Position numbers and translations under genes: made by a program. DNA of 64,000 nucleotides from a virus: IMG/VR virus record IMGVR_UViG_3300025732_000023, positions 1 to 64,000 of that record; one strand, given 5' to 3'. Within the stretch, counting starts at the first letter, position 1, and each line of letters begins with the position of its first letter. The notes under the pieces were generated by a model, which had not been told where the DNA came from, ran no database searches, and saw only the letters and a program-made list of their open reading frames with translations. Shown here piece by piece: positions 22,327-31,108 of the stretch.

Positions 22327-23580
22327 TTAACTTACCTGGAATCCAATTCTATCTTCTGTTCTTGTTGCATAGTTTGACGTTCTTAGATACAAGTTTCTAA
22401 CAATAGAAATTCCTCCACCACCAGATGCGGTAAAAGTTGGACGACCAGTGGTTTGATTCAATCCTAGTTTAACATAGATTATCCTAGATTGGTTTAAAAA
22501 TTCATTAAAAATTTCTTTCAATACCCTATTCTGGGTTCCAGATCTTGACCACTTTTCTATAAGTTGCTCACACTCATATCTAATTTCACCATATGTGACA
22601 TTTTTTATATTTGTTTTACTTTTTTTACTGGGCATGTGTAAGTTTATAAAATTCTGCCAAATACTAGGATCAACTAATTTAGTATCTGATTTAGATTTAG
22701 ATGTGTAATTAGAAATAATATCAGAAATACAAGAACTAGTTATTTCTCCATTGCTTTGTATAATTTGCCAAGTATAAAATGGACCTTGAATAACTGCATT
22801 TCTATTTCTTTCATTTGCTAGTGACTGCAATACTTGATATTCTTTTGTAGCAACTAAATTTGTACTTTTAATATAAGGAATAACAAACTGAGGTTTAACT
22901 TGATTCGATACTCCTCTTGCCGATTTTGCAGATATTAAATATTCAGTATTTCCAGAAACTAATTTGTAATCATAAAGTGCTGCTGATCCACCAGGAACAT
23001 AAATGCTTGCACCACCTAAACCAGCAGTTTCAACTATATTACTTAAAATTCCATCTCTATTTTTTACACAGGCAATTGGTCCTATAACCTCACCATAATA
23101 ACTTTCAATTTCCCCCCAAGGAAATTCATCCATTTTTATTCCAAAATAATTACCATATCCATTATTGGCATAATCAAGCAATTCATAAAGATAGTCAAAT
23201 AACTCACCAGGAATGTCATTTCTGCGATTGAGTGCATTAACCAACTCATTATAATAATCAGTAACAGAGAAAAAAGTTCTATTACTCAAACCAAAACTAG
23301 AAGGTCTCAACAAAACTGATTGTCTTTCAGTTCCAGGTTTAACAAAATAATCGACATTTGCATAAAAGACTTCTCCATCATCAGTTCTAAATGCTGCTCT
23401 CAAATGATCTTCGGTTAAAGAGTCGATATAAGTTACTTGCATTCCAGCGTTTACAGCACCTGCTGCCTGATATGTACCATCTTCAGACTTAGTGTAGATG
23501 CTCACATTCTTTTTTACTGACGTTCTATGATCACTTCCTTTCCAATTTCTTTGGAAGTTTATAATACCAGAACTTGCCAT
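22327..23580 (-). CDS. Hypothetical protein with possible PD-(D/E)xK-like core (417 aa)
   Basis: I do not recognise the family. ATG at 23580 (MASSGIINFQRNW) is the true start; the frame stays open further upstream only because it runs through two tRNA genes. Residues about 15-90 look like an SH3-type beta domain. Near 220-240, PGGSAALYDYK and then YLISAKSARG have the spacing of the Asp and (S/E)xK of PD-(D/E)xK nucleases, but the match is weak. A CTAAATAA late-type box overlaps the end of the tRNA-Leu region just upstream. Confidence 0.7.
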   Translation of the reverse strand: MASSGIINFQRNWKGSDHRTSVKKNVSIYTKSEDGTYQAAGAVNAGMQVTYIDSLTEDHLRAAFRTDDGEVFYANVDYFVKPGTERQSVLLRPSSFGLSNRTFFSVTDYYNELVNALNRRNDIPGELFDYLYELLDYANNGYGNYFGIKMDEFPWGEIESYYGEVIGPIACVKNRDGILSNIVETAGLGGASIYVPGGSAALYDYKLVSGNTEYLISAKSARGVSNQVKPQFVIPYIKSTNLVATKEYQVLQSLANERNRNAVIQGPFYTWQIIQSNGEITSSCISDIISNYTSKSKSDTKLVDPSIWQNFINLHMPSKKSKTNIKNVTYGEIRYECEQLIEKWSRSGTQNRVLKEIFNEFLNQSRIIYVKLGLNQTTGRPTFTASGGGGISIVRNLYLRTSNYATRTEDRIGFQVS

Positions 23581-23587
23581 TTTTGAA

Positions 23588-23595
23588 TTATTTAG
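23588..23595 (-). promoter_or_regulatory. Late-promoter variant CTAAATAA
   Basis: CTAAATAA directly after the tRNA-Leu gene, 7 bases before ATG 23580. The same variant stands before genes at 41154, 51064 and 56550. Confidence 0.4.
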
Positions 23596-23668
23596 TGCCC
23601 GTGAGAAGATTCGAACTTCCACTGTATGGATTCTAAGTCCACCCTCTCTACCGTTGGAGTACACGGGC
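23596..23668 (-). tRNA. tRNA-Leu (anticodon UAG), short variable loop
   Basis: Complete cloverleaf of 73 bases: acceptor GCCCGTG/CACGGGC, anticodon stem GTGGA/TCCAT with loop CTTAGAA (anticodon TAG, reads CUA), T arm GGAAG-TTCGAAT-CTTCT, discriminator A. No encoded CCA. Unlike bacterial and T4 Leu tRNAs it has only a five-base variable region (class I shape), so charging as Leu is inferred from the anticodon and A73. Confidence 0.88.
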
Positions 23669-23672
23669 AAAA

Positions 23673-23745
23673 TGGAGAATAGGAGACTCGAACTCCTGAC
23701 ACCCGCCTTGCAAAGGCGATGCTCTACCAACTGAGCTAATTCCCC
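23673..23745 (-). tRNA. tRNA-Ala (anticodon UGC)
   Basis: 73 bases: acceptor GGGGAAT/ATTCTCC, D arm TAGCTCAGTTGGTAGAGCA, anticodon stem-loop CGCCTTTGCAAGGCG with anticodon TGC (genome 23710-23712), T arm with TTCGAGT, discriminator A; CCA not encoded. Four bases separate it from the tRNA-Leu gene, so they are cut from one precursor. Confidence 0.95.
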
Positions 23746-23750
23746 AATAA

Positions 23751-23765
23751 GACCCCTAAGGGGTC
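23751..23765 (-). terminator. Hairpin after permease gene, before tRNAs
   Basis: GACCCC-TAA-GGGGTC perfect stem of six pairs. Followed leftward only by TTATT, so it is a weak terminator for the permease gene or a processing signal at the 5' side of the tRNAs. Confidence 0.55.
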
Positions 23766-23771
23766 AAATAT

Positions 23772-24812
23772 TTAGAACACTAACGTTAGTGTACCATATC
23801 CCAACAATGCAGCGATCAACCAACCCAGAACTTTGTAATAGGTCTTGATAGGAGTACAAAAGTATTGTTGACCGATCAGTAGACATTTATGCATCGGTGA
23901 AATAATGTATCCAGCATACTCTACACACAGGAACCATGTCAAGTATCCAGGACCGAATGCTTTGGCGAGCAGAGCAACGATACCAGCATATTTACCAGAG
24001 GATCCCATAGCGAATGCTGCGAGGAAACCAACCACAGAAACAGCAGCAAGAGCAGAAGTTCCTTGTGCAGCAGTGAGTTTGAGATACTCCATCACAGGTT
24101 CTTTGAGTTCACCCATGACTGCTGCGAGAGCAAGAACAAGAGCAGCAAACCCAGCAAACTTCCAGTTGATATAACGACCCCACTTCCAATCATTGCAAAT
24201 GAATGAATAGTAAGCAGCCAGACCAGTAAACCATACAGAGAACAGGTAAGGCATATCAGGATCACCGTAGCAGACCAGGAACCACATCGTAGCAACAATA
24301 GGTGCCCAACCTTTCAGAAGACGATTCCAACTAAAGGTGCGAGTTTCTTCAACGATTTCTACGTCAGTTTCTTTGACGTATTTGAAGATGAATACCCCAG
24401 CGAACACCATAACAATCATCAGAGGAACAATCGTATATCCCATGTATTGAGTATACGACATTCCTAATGCTGCCATCGGAAGCACAACAGTCTTTTCAAG
24501 TGGCGACCACCAGTAATAGTGGTGAGTAGAAAGATAATCTACGATACCAAACTTGGAACGGGATTGTGCTTTGTCACTTGCGATGGAATCCAAAAGGGGA
24601 GCTGACATAACAACTCGCCCTTCAATAGGTAGTACACCACCAGCAAGAGCAGTAGCAGCAACAACTAAACGATTTGATTTGAATGTATTACGAAGTGCTA
24701 CGAAGACTTCATTCAGCACACCGTATTGTTTGACTAGACCACCAACAATCATAATGCCAATGATGTAAGGGAGAAAGAGCTCCTTCTCCCAGATACCTAT
24801 CAATAAATCCAT
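23772..24812 (-). CDS. Predicted permease, DUF401-like integral membrane protein
   Basis: 346 residues with about nine to ten membrane segments (for example LFLPYIIGIMIVGGLV near 13-28, VPLMIVMVFAGVFIF near 129-143, FAGFAALVLALAAVMG near 220-235, VLGWLIAALLGYGTLTLVF at the end). Motifs ALAGGVLPIEGRVVMSAP and EYAGYIISPMHKCLLIG match those of DUF401 proteins, members of the ion-transporter superfamily related to gluconate and citrate permeases. Substrate unknown. It is coupled by TAATG to the small gene upstream and lies downstream of mazG in the early-type replication operon, so it probably alters host transport during infection. Confidence 0.8.
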   Translation of the reverse strand: MDLLIGIWEKELFLPYIIGIMIVGGLVKQYGVLNEVFVALRNTFKSNRLVVAATALAGGVLPIEGRVVMSAPLLDSIASDKAQSRSKFGIVDYLSTHHYYWWSPLEKTVVLPMAALGMSYTQYMGYTIVPLMIVMVFAGVFIFKYVKETDVEIVEETRTFSWNRLLKGWAPIVATMWFLVCYGDPDMPYLFSVWFTGLAAYYSFICNDWKWGRYINWKFAGFAALVLALAAVMGELKEPVMEYLKLTAAQGTSALAAVSVVGFLAAFAMGSSGKYAGIVALLAKAFGPGYLTWFLCVEYAGYIISPMHKCLLIGQQYFCTPIKTYYKVLGWLIAALLGYGTLTLVF

Positions 24813-24994
24813 TACTCTACAACTGAACTAATTTTTTCATCAAGATCAAGAATCACTGCACGAATATCAGAAATTCGAGGAGGAACACTTGATTCATTAT
24901 ATGTATATCCTTGTTGGGCATCAAAAAGAATTTGACGAACTGCCGCAGCAGATCTGACATCCATTTTGATTGCCACTTGCTTTTGTTTAGTCAT
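24812..24994 (-). CDS. Small hypothetical protein between mazG and permease (60 aa)
   Basis: 60 residues, mixed alpha/beta (VAIKMDVRSAAAVRQILFD, ISDIRAVILDLDEKI). Unknown function. It overlaps mazG upstream by four bases (ATGA) and the permease gene by one base, so all three are co-translated. Confidence 0.7.
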   Translation of the reverse strand: MTKQKQVAIKMDVRSAAAVRQILFDAQQGYTYNESSVPPRISDIRAVILDLDEKISSVVE

Positions 24995-25407
24995 CGGTCA
25001 TCAGAAGCACGGTTTTCGGAGAAGTAAACATCAAAAGCACCTTCTGGATAACGCTTCAGAAGTTTTTGCACATTACGAGCAACCACATCATCGAGTGTAA
25101 CACCAAGTGCCATACAAGCTTGGGCAACGTACCACATAATATCGCCCAGTTCGATAATCAGATGTTCACGATTATCTTCATTGTATGGTTTACCCTGAAA
25201 AACCATCTTCTTAACGATTTCCATAAACTCACCACCTTCGGCATTGATACCAACGGCAGCAGTCAGAAGACGCTCAATGTTTGCACCCTTTTCATCAAGT
25301 TCAACCAGACGGTCGGAGAGAGCAAGAAAGTCCTTAGATGCATCAGAAGTTACAGCATCCACAAACTCAGCATACTTATCAAAATTAACGTGTTTAGCAG
25401 TTTCCAT
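24991..25407 (-). CDS. mazG: MazG-like nucleotide pyrophosphohydrolase
   Basis: 138-residue all-alpha NTP pyrophosphohydrolase, common in cyanophages. Metal-binding residues Glu57, Glu60, Glu63 (EGGEFMEI) and Glu86, Asp89 (ELGD) give the ExxE...ExxD signature. The natural substrate may be dNTPs (pool cleaning) or other nucleotides; a role in resetting the host alarmone response has been proposed for cyanophage MazG but is not shown by sequence. Start overlaps the gp41 stop (TAATG). Confidence 0.93.
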   Translation of the reverse strand: METAKHVNFDKYAEFVDAVTSDASKDFLALSDRLVELDEKGANIERLLTAAVGINAEGGEFMEIVKKMVFQGKPYNEDNREHLIIELGDIMWYVAQACMALGVTLDDVVARNVQKLLKRYPEGAFDVYFSENRASDDR

Positions 25408-26786
25408 TAAAATTTAAATCCTTCAAACGACTTTTTAGGTTTCTTGTCTTCGTAATCATTATACTCATCATCCTGCCCACTGTCAAGTATGTCCTTCTGG
25501 GCAGTCTGTTCACAATCATACAGTCTCATTTTGGCACGATCAATGCCCACAATGAAACGCTTGTAGATAGTTGGGTCATTGTAACGATTCTTCAATTGCT
25601 TCACCATAATCTGCCCCAACTGTTCCAGTTCTTCTGTGCTAATAAGGGCAAACATAAGATCAGCAGTAGCAGGGAGACCAAAGGACTCGCTAGTATCAGT
25701 AAGTTCAACATCAGAAGAACCAAAACCACTGCGGGTGGTCTGAGTAGCGGAGACAATCGGTACATTAAATTCGACGGCGAGTCCTCTAAGTTCCTCAGCA
25801 ATCGCTTTAATATACGAATATGAATTGACAGAAAGGTTTGACTTATATCTACTGGAAGCACATATATTAAGGTAATCAATGAAAATAATATCAGGTCTAA
25901 ATGACTTCTTAAGTGCAAGTTCATTAAGAAGTGCTTTAAAATGTCCACTATGTGCAGAAGCAGTGGGATATTCCTTAATTATAAGAGTACCCTGAGTTTT
26001 CTTGGATAGACTTGTGACTTTATTTTCAAACATTTGGCGAGGGAGATCAACCAATTGTTGAATAGGAACATTCAATAAGTTTGCATCAATTCTTTCAGCA
26101 ATTCGTTCCTCCGCCATTTCAAGAGTGATATAGAGAACGTTCCTGCCTTGCAGTAAGACGGAAGCAGCAACATGGCACATAAAGAGACTTTTTCCGACAC
26201 CCGTACCAGCAAGAGCGATATTGAGAGTCTTATTAGGTAAACCACCTTTTGTAATTTTATTAAAATAGTCGAGATCAAATTCGATCTTATCTTCTTGGCG
26301 GTGATAAAATTCATAACGCTCTTCATAGTTTTGTAAGTAATCGTGTCCGATATTGTTATCAAAACTCACGGCAAGAGCATCGGAAAGAATAGAAGGAATA
26401 GCATCCCGATTCTTTTTTTCATTATTACCATCGGCAATGTGAATTGATTCCATCAATGCCAAGTAAATAGCACGATCACGACACCACTTCTCAGTGGTAT
26501 CAAGTAACCATTGCTTGTCCACAAGATTATCATTCAGAGAACTGTTAATTTCTCTGATTTCTTTAATCTCAGTTTCGTTTAAATCAGTTCTGTTTTCTAC
26601 TTCAATATTAAGTGCTTCGATCGTAATTGCTGAACCATACTTAACAATGAATTGGACAATTTCCTCAAAAATGATTTTTTCCGATTTCTGTTCAAAATAA
26701 TCTGGTTGAATGAAAGGTATGACCTTACGTGAGTAATCTTCATTGAATACAAGGTTTCTGAGAATTGTTGTCTCAATTCGTTCCAT
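25407..26786 (-). CDS. gp41: Replicative DNA helicase (T4 gp41-like)
   Basis: DnaB-type hexameric helicase that unwinds the fork and partners the gp61 primase. 459 aa from ATG 26786 (MERIETTIL). N-terminal helical domain, linker near 150, RecA-like core with Walker A GTGVGKS (194-200), Walker B IIFIDYLNI (300-308), QTTRSGFG as the sensor/DNA loop and a late Arg region (KNRYND). The acidic C-terminal tail resembles T4. Overlaps uvsX by 14 bases. Two upstream in-frame starts (TTG 26816, ATG 26813) lie deeper in uvsX and lack a ribosome site. Confidence 0.96.
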   Translation of the reverse strand: MERIETTILRNLVFNEDYSRKVIPFIQPDYFEQKSEKIIFEEIVQFIVKYGSAITIEALNIEVENRTDLNETEIKEIREINSSLNDNLVDKQWLLDTTEKWCRDRAIYLALMESIHIADGNNEKKNRDAIPSILSDALAVSFDNNIGHDYLQNYEERYEFYHRQEDKIEFDLDYFNKITKGGLPNKTLNIALAGTGVGKSLFMCHVAASVLLQGRNVLYITLEMAEERIAERIDANLLNVPIQQLVDLPRQMFENKVTSLSKKTQGTLIIKEYPTASAHSGHFKALLNELALKKSFRPDIIFIDYLNICASSRYKSNLSVNSYSYIKAIAEELRGLAVEFNVPIVSATQTTRSGFGSSDVELTDTSESFGLPATADLMFALISTEELEQLGQIMVKQLKNRYNDPTIYKRFIVGIDRAKMRLYDCEQTAQKDILDSGQDDEYNDYEDKKPKKSFEGFKF

Positions 26787-27780
26787 AAGAGAATTCTTTT
26801 TTCGCGGCAGCATCAAGTTGCTGCATTACTTCTTCGGTAAAATACTCATCAGGGTTGGCAAGAATCTGTTTACCATAAACTTTCTTACCATTAATTTCAT
26901 AACGTCCAGCAACGTTTTTCCAGAGTCCAGCGATTTCTCCCAGTTCTAGAAGACCATAATACCGATCAAGACCGCGCTCATCATAATAAAGACGAACTTC
27001 AACTTGTTGGTTTTCCTTACTCAAACGCGACTTAGCAGTCTTTGCCTTAATAATGTTTCCAACAATTTCTGTTCCATCCTTTTCCTTTTTCTTTGAGAGA
27101 TGAATGATAGTAGAAGCGGCATACTTAAGACCACTACCGCCACCCATTTCCTTAGTAGGAACATAAGCACCAATGACATCATAGGTGTGGTTAGTTACAA
27201 TCATTGGAATATTTGCTTGACCCAATTTAAGGGTAAGCATACGAAAAGCACCTTTAATCAGTTGGGATTTAGTCATATCCCGAACTTGCTTATCATTAAG
27301 TGCGTCAGTAATCTCTTTCTCAGTCGAAAGCATACCCAAAGAGTCTAGCACAAACATACAAGGTCTGCGTTCATCTACTGGTTTTTTGAGGTGTAACTCT
27401 ACTGCTTTAAGTGCTTTGCTGCGAAACTCCTCAACAGTTACAACTTCCACCTTAGCAAGTCGATCAAGATCGATTCCACGAGAAATCAACATTGATTTAT
27501 TAATAGCAGACTCAGTATCAAAGTAGAGACAATAACCATCGGGGTGAGTATCAAGGAAATTCTTAACCACTGCGAGAGAGAAAAAAGTCTTTCCAGTACT
27601 AGACTCTCCAGCAATAGCAGTAATCTTATTCCCAGATACACCACCAAATATGCTACCTGAAACCAGTGCATTAAAAACGTATGAACCCGTATCAACATAA
27701 GTCTCAGTCTCATCAATATCTGATGCTAACTTAGTAAAGTCATCACCAATCTCTTTTACAATATCTTTAAGAAAATCCAT
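26773..27780 (-). CDS. uvsX: UvsX recombinase (RecA-like)
   Basis: Strand-exchange protein for recombination-dependent replication and repair; acts with UvsY (49304) and UvsW (47785). 335 aa. Walker A GESSTGKTFF (58-67), catalytic Glu in DTESAI, Walker B CMFVLDSLGM (141-150), DNA-binding loop near YVPTKEMGGGSGLKY. No intein. Coupled by TAATG to the small gene upstream. Confidence 0.97.
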   Translation of the reverse strand: MDFLKDIVKEIGDDFTKLASDIDETETYVDTGSYVFNALVSGSIFGGVSGNKITAIAGESSTGKTFFSLAVVKNFLDTHPDGYCLYFDTESAINKSMLISRGIDLDRLAKVEVVTVEEFRSKALKAVELHLKKPVDERRPCMFVLDSLGMLSTEKEITDALNDKQVRDMTKSQLIKGAFRMLTLKLGQANIPMIVTNHTYDVIGAYVPTKEMGGGSGLKYAASTIIHLSKKKEKDGTEIVGNIIKAKTAKSRLSKENQQVEVRLYYDERGLDRYYGLLELGEIAGLWKNVAGRYEINGKKVYGKQILANPDEYFTEEVMQQLDAAAKKEFSYGTN

Positions 27781-27944
27781 TAAGCAACCATCCCGTATTC
27801 TTCACGAAGTATTTTTTTATAAGGCAAACCTTGTTCTCTGAGTTCCTTTACCAATTTAAGTTTATGATAAAGTGCGGCATCTCCTCCAAACCCAAGTGCT
27901 TTCACAATAGTATTCAGTTCTTCATCATTAATAGGTAAATCCAT
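27780..27944 (-). CDS. Small protein between DNA polymerase and uvsX (54 aa)
   Basis: 54-residue helical protein (MDLPINDEELNTIVKALGF, LYHKLKLVKELREQG). Both ends overlap neighbours by one base (TAATG at gp43 and again at uvsX), so it is certainly translated as part of the replication string. Function unknown; T4 also has small genes at this place, but I see no similarity to one I can name. Confidence 0.8.
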   Translation of the reverse strand: MDLPINDEELNTIVKALGFGGDAALYHKLKLVKELREQGLPYKKILREEYGMVA

Positions 27945-30445
27945 TAGGCAAAAAATAGTTCAAGGTTTACAGTTTTTTCCACATTCCATCCGATTGCATC
28001 AAGGATGGATTTTAGTGGTTCTACAAAACTCTTCTCAAATTGTAGTTCATAGTCAATGTATTTGTCAAGACCAAGTTCCTTAGGAAAATCTTGAATGAAA
28101 GAGATAATATTCTCTTGGATAATATTTGGTTTTTTCAAATAAACAAACTTAATCTTTTCCCCATTAGAAATCAAAGAATACTTATTAGTGAGTTTCTTTT
28201 CCTTCACATAATGATTAAAGAGAAGTGCTCCACGAATATGAATGGGAGTTTTGTGGGCATAAATGGTTGATGGTGATTGATATTTGCGAACATCAGATGC
28301 TGTGCGAGGAAAAGCAATCTGCTCTGGCGGTAAAGACTTGAACTCTTCGCGGCACTTATCAATAAAATTGATAACATCATCTTCTGTCCCACTCATCATC
28401 AGTTTAAGACCATCTTTAATCATCTTACGACAAGGTGCTGGTGTAGAAGATTTAACTGCCTCAATGCCCATCATCTTCAGTTTTGGTTCTTCATAACGTA
28501 CACCCTCACTGTCCCACACGTTCAGAATGTAACGCTTCTTAGCAGTCCAGATTCCACGTTCTGCAATATTCTCACGCTTCATCTGCATCTTTTGATCATA
28601 AGCATTCACATAGGTCGCCAGTTCTTGGTAGCAACCTTCAATATACTTTTCAAGTTCCACCTTACAGACCTTATCAAGGAACGTGACAACGCCTTCAGTA
28701 GTTTTCTCTCTTCCCTTGAATATAGTTTCAACCAGAGGACCCATATTAAGATAAATGGAGTCAGTATCAGAAGCAATGACATAATCAACCTCACTAGTTT
28801 TGAGAATCTTGTTCAGATAGGCATTCATCTTGTTCTCAATCCAACGAATGGAAACCTGACCAGACAAGGTGATTGCCTCAGCGTTTGCTAGTTTGTAGTA
28901 ACGGAAATACTGATTACCGATAGCACCATAAGCAGAGTTAAGTTGAATCTTCCTCGCCATCTGAATGTTATTGCACCGAGCAATCTCCTTTTCCAGTTCC
29001 TTTGTTTTTTTCTTTTCATATTCTTGCTTGGCAGCAAGCATTTTCTTTTTGTAAATGGTTCGATCCTGATAGATCTTTTCCATCAGTTCTGGTAGAAATC
29101 CACGAACATCCTTACGGAACATTGCACCGTTAGCACAGACTGCTTTGTCTTTGTAAAGTTCAAATGTGATTTCCTGGTTCAAGATTTTATCGACAGTTAC
29201 AGTCGGGTGCTTCTCATCCAGAAGAGTTTCTGGTGAAATATTGTACTGCATAATAAGGTGTGGATATAGTGAGTTCAAGTCAAAACTCACCACCCAGTCA
29301 TACTTTCCAGGAATCGGTTCCTTCACATATGCACCAGCATACTTAGAATCCTTATCAGAACGCTCCTTAGGGGGAATAACAATATTCCTTTTTTTCAGAT
29401 AGTTGTAGATAATAGTATCCCACATCCTCACCTGAGAAAATACATCAGCATAGTTTGCCTTAGCGTCATATGCCATCGTGATTGCAAGTTCAATCAGTTT
29501 CATCTTGTCTTCCATTCGGTCAACAAGTTCCACGTCAACGATGTTGTATTCTACAAACTTTTGCCAACCCTTCGTATAGAAGTCTTTGAATGTATCAAAC
29601 TCAGAGTGATCCAGTTTTTTCTGCCCCAGTTCAACCTCAGCAATATAATCAAGGCGATAAGATTCCTGTGCTTTATAAGTGAACTTCTTATAAAGGTTCA
29701 GGTAATCAAGTTGAGTAATACCACCAACATCATATGAAATATGTTTACGACCTGCAATATAAATCTCATCTTCGGTCACAAGACCCCAAGGTGACATACG
29801 TTTCATCAACTTCTCACCCAGAACACGATCTAGACGGCGAACAAGATATGGAATATCGTACAGTTCAATATTCCATCCAGTCACAACTTCTGGTGTATTT
29901 TCTTCAATCATCCACCAATGGATGAAATCATTGAGAAGATCATACTCACTAGAAAAAGAACGATATTCTACGTTTTTCTGCTGATTGTTAAACGGACCTT
30001 GACCCCAAGTACGAATCTTCTTGGAGGAATAATCCTGAATAGTAATAAGGAGAACTTCCTCTGCTGCGGATTCTACATCAGGAAATCCATTTTCCGATGC
30101 AACCTCAATATCAAGAGTAGTAACTTTGATCTTATTAATATCAAACTTCAATTCTTCCTCAGGATACATTTCAGAAATGTACTGATAAATGTATTGAGTA
30201 TTTCCAAAGATTTTGAAGTTTTCTACACCCTCATATTTTTTTACAAACTCACGACAATCACGAACAGAACCAGGTTGTACTGATTCAACATACTCCCCAT
30301 TCAAGGTTTGATATTTGGTTTTTTTATTTGCAGGGACAAAAAGAGTCGGGTTAAACTTCTCACGGGTCATGAAGTGTTTACCATCTTCATAACCACGAAC
30401 AAGGAAGTTATCCCCGACCATTTGAACGTTTGTGTAAAATCGCAT
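27944..30445 (-). CDS. gp43: DNA polymerase, family B (T4 gp43-like)
   Basis: Replicative polymerase with proofreading, 833 aa in one uninterrupted frame. Exonuclease motifs: TLDIEVAS (110-117), GWNIELYDIP (190-199), YNIVDVELVD (300-309). Polymerase motifs: A SFDLNSLYPHLI (387-398), B KIQLNSAYGAIGN (499-511), C SDTDSIYL (559-566). The clamp-binding peptide is expected at the C-terminus (VNLELFFA). It works with gp45 clamp and gp44/62 loader, all in this window. No split or intein, which occur in some cyanophage relatives. Coupled by one base to genes on both sides. Confidence 0.98.
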   Translation of the reverse strand: MRFYTNVQMVGDNFLVRGYEDGKHFMTREKFNPTLFVPANKKTKYQTLNGEYVESVQPGSVRDCREFVKKYEGVENFKIFGNTQYIYQYISEMYPEEELKFDINKIKVTTLDIEVASENGFPDVESAAEEVLLITIQDYSSKKIRTWGQGPFNNQQKNVEYRSFSSEYDLLNDFIHWWMIEENTPEVVTGWNIELYDIPYLVRRLDRVLGEKLMKRMSPWGLVTEDEIYIAGRKHISYDVGGITQLDYLNLYKKFTYKAQESYRLDYIAEVELGQKKLDHSEFDTFKDFYTKGWQKFVEYNIVDVELVDRMEDKMKLIELAITMAYDAKANYADVFSQVRMWDTIIYNYLKKRNIVIPPKERSDKDSKYAGAYVKEPIPGKYDWVVSFDLNSLYPHLIMQYNISPETLLDEKHPTVTVDKILNQEITFELYKDKAVCANGAMFRKDVRGFLPELMEKIYQDRTIYKKKMLAAKQEYEKKKTKELEKEIARCNNIQMARKIQLNSAYGAIGNQYFRYYKLANAEAITLSGQVSIRWIENKMNAYLNKILKTSEVDYVIASDTDSIYLNMGPLVETIFKGREKTTEGVVTFLDKVCKVELEKYIEGCYQELATYVNAYDQKMQMKRENIAERGIWTAKKRYILNVWDSEGVRYEEPKLKMMGIEAVKSSTPAPCRKMIKDGLKLMMSGTEDDVINFIDKCREEFKSLPPEQIAFPRTASDVRKYQSPSTIYAHKTPIHIRGALLFNHYVKEKKLTNKYSLISNGEKIKFVYLKKPNIIQENIISFIQDFPKELGLDKYIDYELQFEKSFVEPLKSILDAIGWNVEKTVNLELFFA

Positions 30446-30705
30446 TATGCAGTTAGTTCAAGATACTTTTCAATGATTTCTGGTTTTGGATTAGCGATTG
30501 TTAAAATATCACTAGATCGAATCATATATTCTGTTTGTTCTGAAGCATCAACCCAAGGTGTCATATTTTCCAAATCATGAAAACGATATGGATTAATAAG
30601 TTTACAATCAGGTTCACCAATATCAGCAGATAACTCTATAATCTCAGTGATTAAAAGTACATCTACGCTGAGTAGAATACATTTTACAATTCTATCATCA
30701 TTCAT
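30445..30705 (-). CDS. Sm-like small protein (first of two before gp43)
   Basis: 86 residues from ATG 30705 (three residues longer if ATG 30714 is used; neither has ideal ribosome spacing). The N-terminal part KCILLSVDVLLITEIIEL, then GEPDCKLINPYRF, has the strand pattern of Sm/LSm folds seen in small cyanophage proteins. It overlaps the preceding Sm-like gene by eight bases and the gp43 start by one. Role in RNA binding is inferred from fold resemblance only. Confidence 0.65.
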   Translation of the reverse strand: MNDDRIVKCILLSVDVLLITEIIELSADIGEPDCKLINPYRFHDLENMTPWVDASEQTEYMIRSSDILTIANPKPEIIEKYLELTA

Positions 30706-31042
30706 CTTCCTCATCCTCTGTTTCAGTTACTTCCAATGGAGTTCCAGTCTTTTCCTTGTACATCTCCTCAACAGAAGGAATAGGATCGCAAATTGTTGTT
30801 ATATAGTCTGTTGCAACAACAAACTCTTTATCTTTCGATAAGATTAACCAAGGAGTAAGAACTACATCAATTTCATAATTTGATTTTCCAGTATCACTTT
30901 CGGTAAGAACCATTTTTTCCTTTGTTTCAACATAATGAGGGTTTCCCAAAAGATACCCACGTACAAGTTCATCGGAAACAAGTTCTTTCGCATCAGCAAT
31001 AATAGTTTCTCCTGTTTTGAGGAGCATCAGTTTTATAGACAT
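30698..31042 (-). CDS. Sm-like protein (second), first gene of the gp43 operon
   Basis: 114 residues. KLMLLKTGETIIADAKEL, GYLLGNPHYV and VVLTPWLILSKDKEFVVATDYI match the five-strand Sm/LSm pattern; a structure of an Sm-like protein of putative cyanophage origin is known for this type. Acidic C-terminal tail (TEDEEDE). It is the first gene after a strong early-type promoter (31064-31092). It may form a ring that binds RNA or a partner at the replication genes; no Hfq-type RNA residues can be assigned. Confidence 0.72.
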   Translation of the reverse strand: MSIKLMLLKTGETIIADAKELVSDELVRGYLLGNPHYVETKEKMVLTESDTGKSNYEIDVVLTPWLILSKDKEFVVATDYITTICDPIPSVEEMYKEKTGTPLEVTETEDEEDE

Positions 31043-31063
31043 TTTGTTTCAGTTACCTAATTC

Positions 31064-31108
31064 ATTTTAGCAAGAAAAAGGGGAGGTGTCAACTGGATTT
31101 TGCCAGTT
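31064..31108 (-). promoter_or_regulatory. Early promoter TTGACA-17-TAAAAT with AACTGGCA element
   Basis: Minus strand: TTGACA (31087-31092), 17-base spacer, TAAAAT (31064-31069) preceded by TGC (extended -10). AACTGGCA lies at 31101-31108, 31 bases above the -10. Predicted start near 31057; ATG of the Sm-like gene at 31042. It drives the 31042 to about 23772 replication block. The -35 box lies within the terminator stem of hsp20. Confidence 0.85.

Noticed and set aside
23581-23730. N-terminal extension of the 22327 gene
   Set aside because: The open frame passes through both tRNA genes; the real start is ATG 23580.
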